A stretch of 64,000 bases of DNA from contig JAULSU010000001.1 in the NCBI GenBank assembly GCA_030512335.1, forward strand, positions 7,812,001 through 7,876,000, in the 5' to 3' direction. Made by a program: the position numbers and the translations under genes. The notes below the pieces were generated by a model. It was given only the letters and a program-made list of their open reading frames with translations. It ran no database searches and was not told the DNA's origin. Below are positions 62,758-64,000 of the stretch, one piece after another. How positions within the stretch are numbered: the first letter of the stretch is position 1; each line of letters opens with the position of its first letter. The stretch is from Immersiella caudata (lineage: Eukaryota; Ascomycota; Sordariomycetes; Sordariales; Lasiosphaeriaceae).

Positions 62758-62822
62758 TCCCACCTTTTCTCCACTCCACCTTTTCTCCCCTCCACCTTTT
62801 CTCCACTCCACCTTTTCCCCAC
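62758..62822. repeat. 15-16-bp tandem repeat (ccaccttttctccact)
   Basis: Four to five near-perfect copies of ccaccttttctcc plus a variable 2-3-base end (act/cct). It is a C/T-rich strand in an intergenic region; frames over it are repeat by-products. Confidence 0.85.
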
Positions 62823-63573
62823 TTCAGCCACAACCCCACCAAATCCATCGCCATGCCACGAACATGCCTCTTTTCCAGCCACAGTTACACTTCATGGCAT
62901 CGCACGCGCTCCGCTGTTCAAGACGAAGCCTCTACCGGGTATATAGATTCACTGGGACGGTCTTGATCTGTTCTCGGGCATAGAGTGTTCTGCGTGTTAA
63001 CTCCCGTTGTTTCTGAGAAAGTCACAGACGCGACTTGATTACGTGTTGCAGATGTTTTGATCCATCTCATTATGGCAACTGCGCAAAAGGCCCTCGCGTT
63101 TTGTCTTCCGGTGTTTGATCCGGGTTTTTCGATGTTCGCTTTTGCCAGGTGGATGACGCGGTCGGGAGCCAAAAGTGCCGCCAAAATTAGGCGGCTCTCA
63201 TCCACGGAGCTCAAACCAGGTCGATTTCTGCCCAGTGAGGGCATTGGCGCCTTGAAAACAGCTGAACGGCAAGCTGAGCGGCAGTTCTAGGCGGTATGAA
63301 GTCGTTCGCTACCGGGGCAATGGAGGGCGAGCCCCTTTCCGGAAAGTGGGGCCATCCTCCGTCTCCGACCGGGAAGTGGGCGTCGACGACTACATCGAGT
63401 CCAGGAAAGCTTAAACGAGGCAGAGAGCATGGAGATGCGGAATGAAGGCATTCGTAACCTTATATTCAGTTTATCTACTTTCTCACCGAGGACCTGGCCG
63501 ACCGCGGGGATGCAATCATGACAAGCAGGGGGATCCCTGAGTCTCTGAGATCGCAGATCGGACGCTCTGCATG
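62823..63573. other. Intergenic, no gene seen
   Basis: Short frames without protein features. Confidence 0.45.
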
Positions 63574-63579
63574 TATAAG
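63574..63579 (+). promoter_or_regulatory. TATA box of the right-edge hydrolase gene
   Basis: TATAAG, 97 bp upstream of the ATG at 63671. Confidence 0.5.
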
Positions 63580-63670
63580 TAGATCTTGCTGCTCCTGGTA
63601 ACGTTGAATCGGTTTCCGGCAGCCCCATCCAGAGCATCGGTATCTCAGCCTCCCAACTGTCCTCGCCAGG

Positions 63671-64000
63671 ATGAAGCACACCGTCGCCATGGCTGCCCTC
63701 TCCCTTGGGCTCACGACGCAAGCAAGCGTGGTTCATCGCCAAACTGTAGGCAACCGACTCCTTCTTTCCCTTTCAAATGAATAGTACCAAGGTGATCTTA
63801 CCGCCAACAGGCAAGCGGCAGCGGCCCCTACCCCGCCTCCTACTCCACCGACTCTGGCCTCGCTGGCCAAACCATCTACATGCCCACCACCGTCCCCGCC
63901 GGCGTCAAGCTCCCCGTCATCGTCTGGGGTGTCGGCGGCTGCAGCGACAGCGGGACCAACACCGCCGAGTTCCACAACGAACTCGCTTCCCACGGCTTCC
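63671..64000 (+). CDS. Secreted alpha/beta hydrolase, N-terminal part (3' partial)
   Basis: Exon 1 (63671-63745) encodes a signal-peptide-like MKHTVAMAALSLGLTTQAS followed by VVHRQT. A 65-nt intron (GTAGGC…CCAACAG) leads to exon 2 from 63811, open to the window edge. The visible part reads SGPYPASYSTDSGLAGQTIYMPTT… then LPVIVWGVGGCSDSGTN and HNELASHGF. These are the first strands and the oxyanion loop (VWGxGGC) of secreted fungal alpha/beta hydrolases related to dienelactone hydrolase or chlorophyllase-like proteins. The nucleophile and the rest of the triad lie outside the window, so specificity cannot be judged. Confidence 0.8.

Overview
The window is nuclear DNA of a filamentous ascomycete (Pezizomycotina, most likely a Sordariomycete). 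Genes lie on both strands and are broken by short introns of about 41-108 bp with GT...CTAAC/CTGAC...AG signals. Several have TATA boxes 73-125 bp upstream of the ATG. The gene families are typically fungal: DUF3176, PTH11-like seven-helix proteins, Zn2Cys6 regulators, LysM/CBM18 proteins, chloroperoxidase-like enzymes and NLR relics. There are no bacterial operons, rRNA genes or recognisable intact transposons. I joined exons by eye and checked that every joined coding length is divisible by three.

Layout. 0-6 kb: the 3' end of a DUF3176 gene, a broken hypothetical gene, a carbonyl-reductase-like SDR (minus), a decayed second DUF3176 copy, and a small spliced gene on the minus strand with 33-bp repeats. 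6.9-13 kb: a secreted beta-helix glycoside-hydrolase-like protein, a tRNA-like element, a secreted M43 metalloprotease and a Thr-rich secreted protein. 13.6-20 kb: a six-exon cytochrome P450, a hypothetical gene, an (AAAG)n microsatellite and an M13 peptidase. 20-31.6 kb: a ten-cysteine small secreted protein, a seven-helix receptor-like protein, a DUF1996 relic, an FAD-oxidoreductase scrap, a coiled-coil gene with one in-frame TAG, and a Zn2Cys6 factor. 31.7-38 kb: a secreted alpha/beta hydrolase, a LysM/CBM18 protein and a hypothetical two-exon gene. 38.9-46.6 kb: a wrecked Thr-rich surface protein, a 145-aa secreted protein, a Ser/Thr-rich secreted protein, a second PTH11-like protein and an ELO-like elongase. 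47-58.5 kb: PEX16 (the one clear housekeeping gene), an NLR relic that lost its NACHT domain, a secreted beta-lactamase-like protein, nitrilase and F-box relics, a hypothetical gene and a PL3 pectate lyase. 60.8-64 kb: a chloroperoxidase-like heme-thiolate protein, a doubtful coiled-coil gene, and the start of a secreted alpha/beta hydrolase that runs off the window.

How the genes fit together. Secreted enzymes and surface proteins dominate: GH-like, PL3, proteases, peroxygenase, hydrolases, LysM/CBM18 and small cysteine-rich proteins. Two putative surface receptors and one transcription factor accompany them. This fits the accessory repertoire of a plant-, insect- or soil-associated fungus. 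At least eight gene relics lie between the intact genes, so the window looks like a gene-turnover region. I see no polyketide synthase, NRPS or terpene synthase, so the single P450 is not obviously part of a metabolite cluster.
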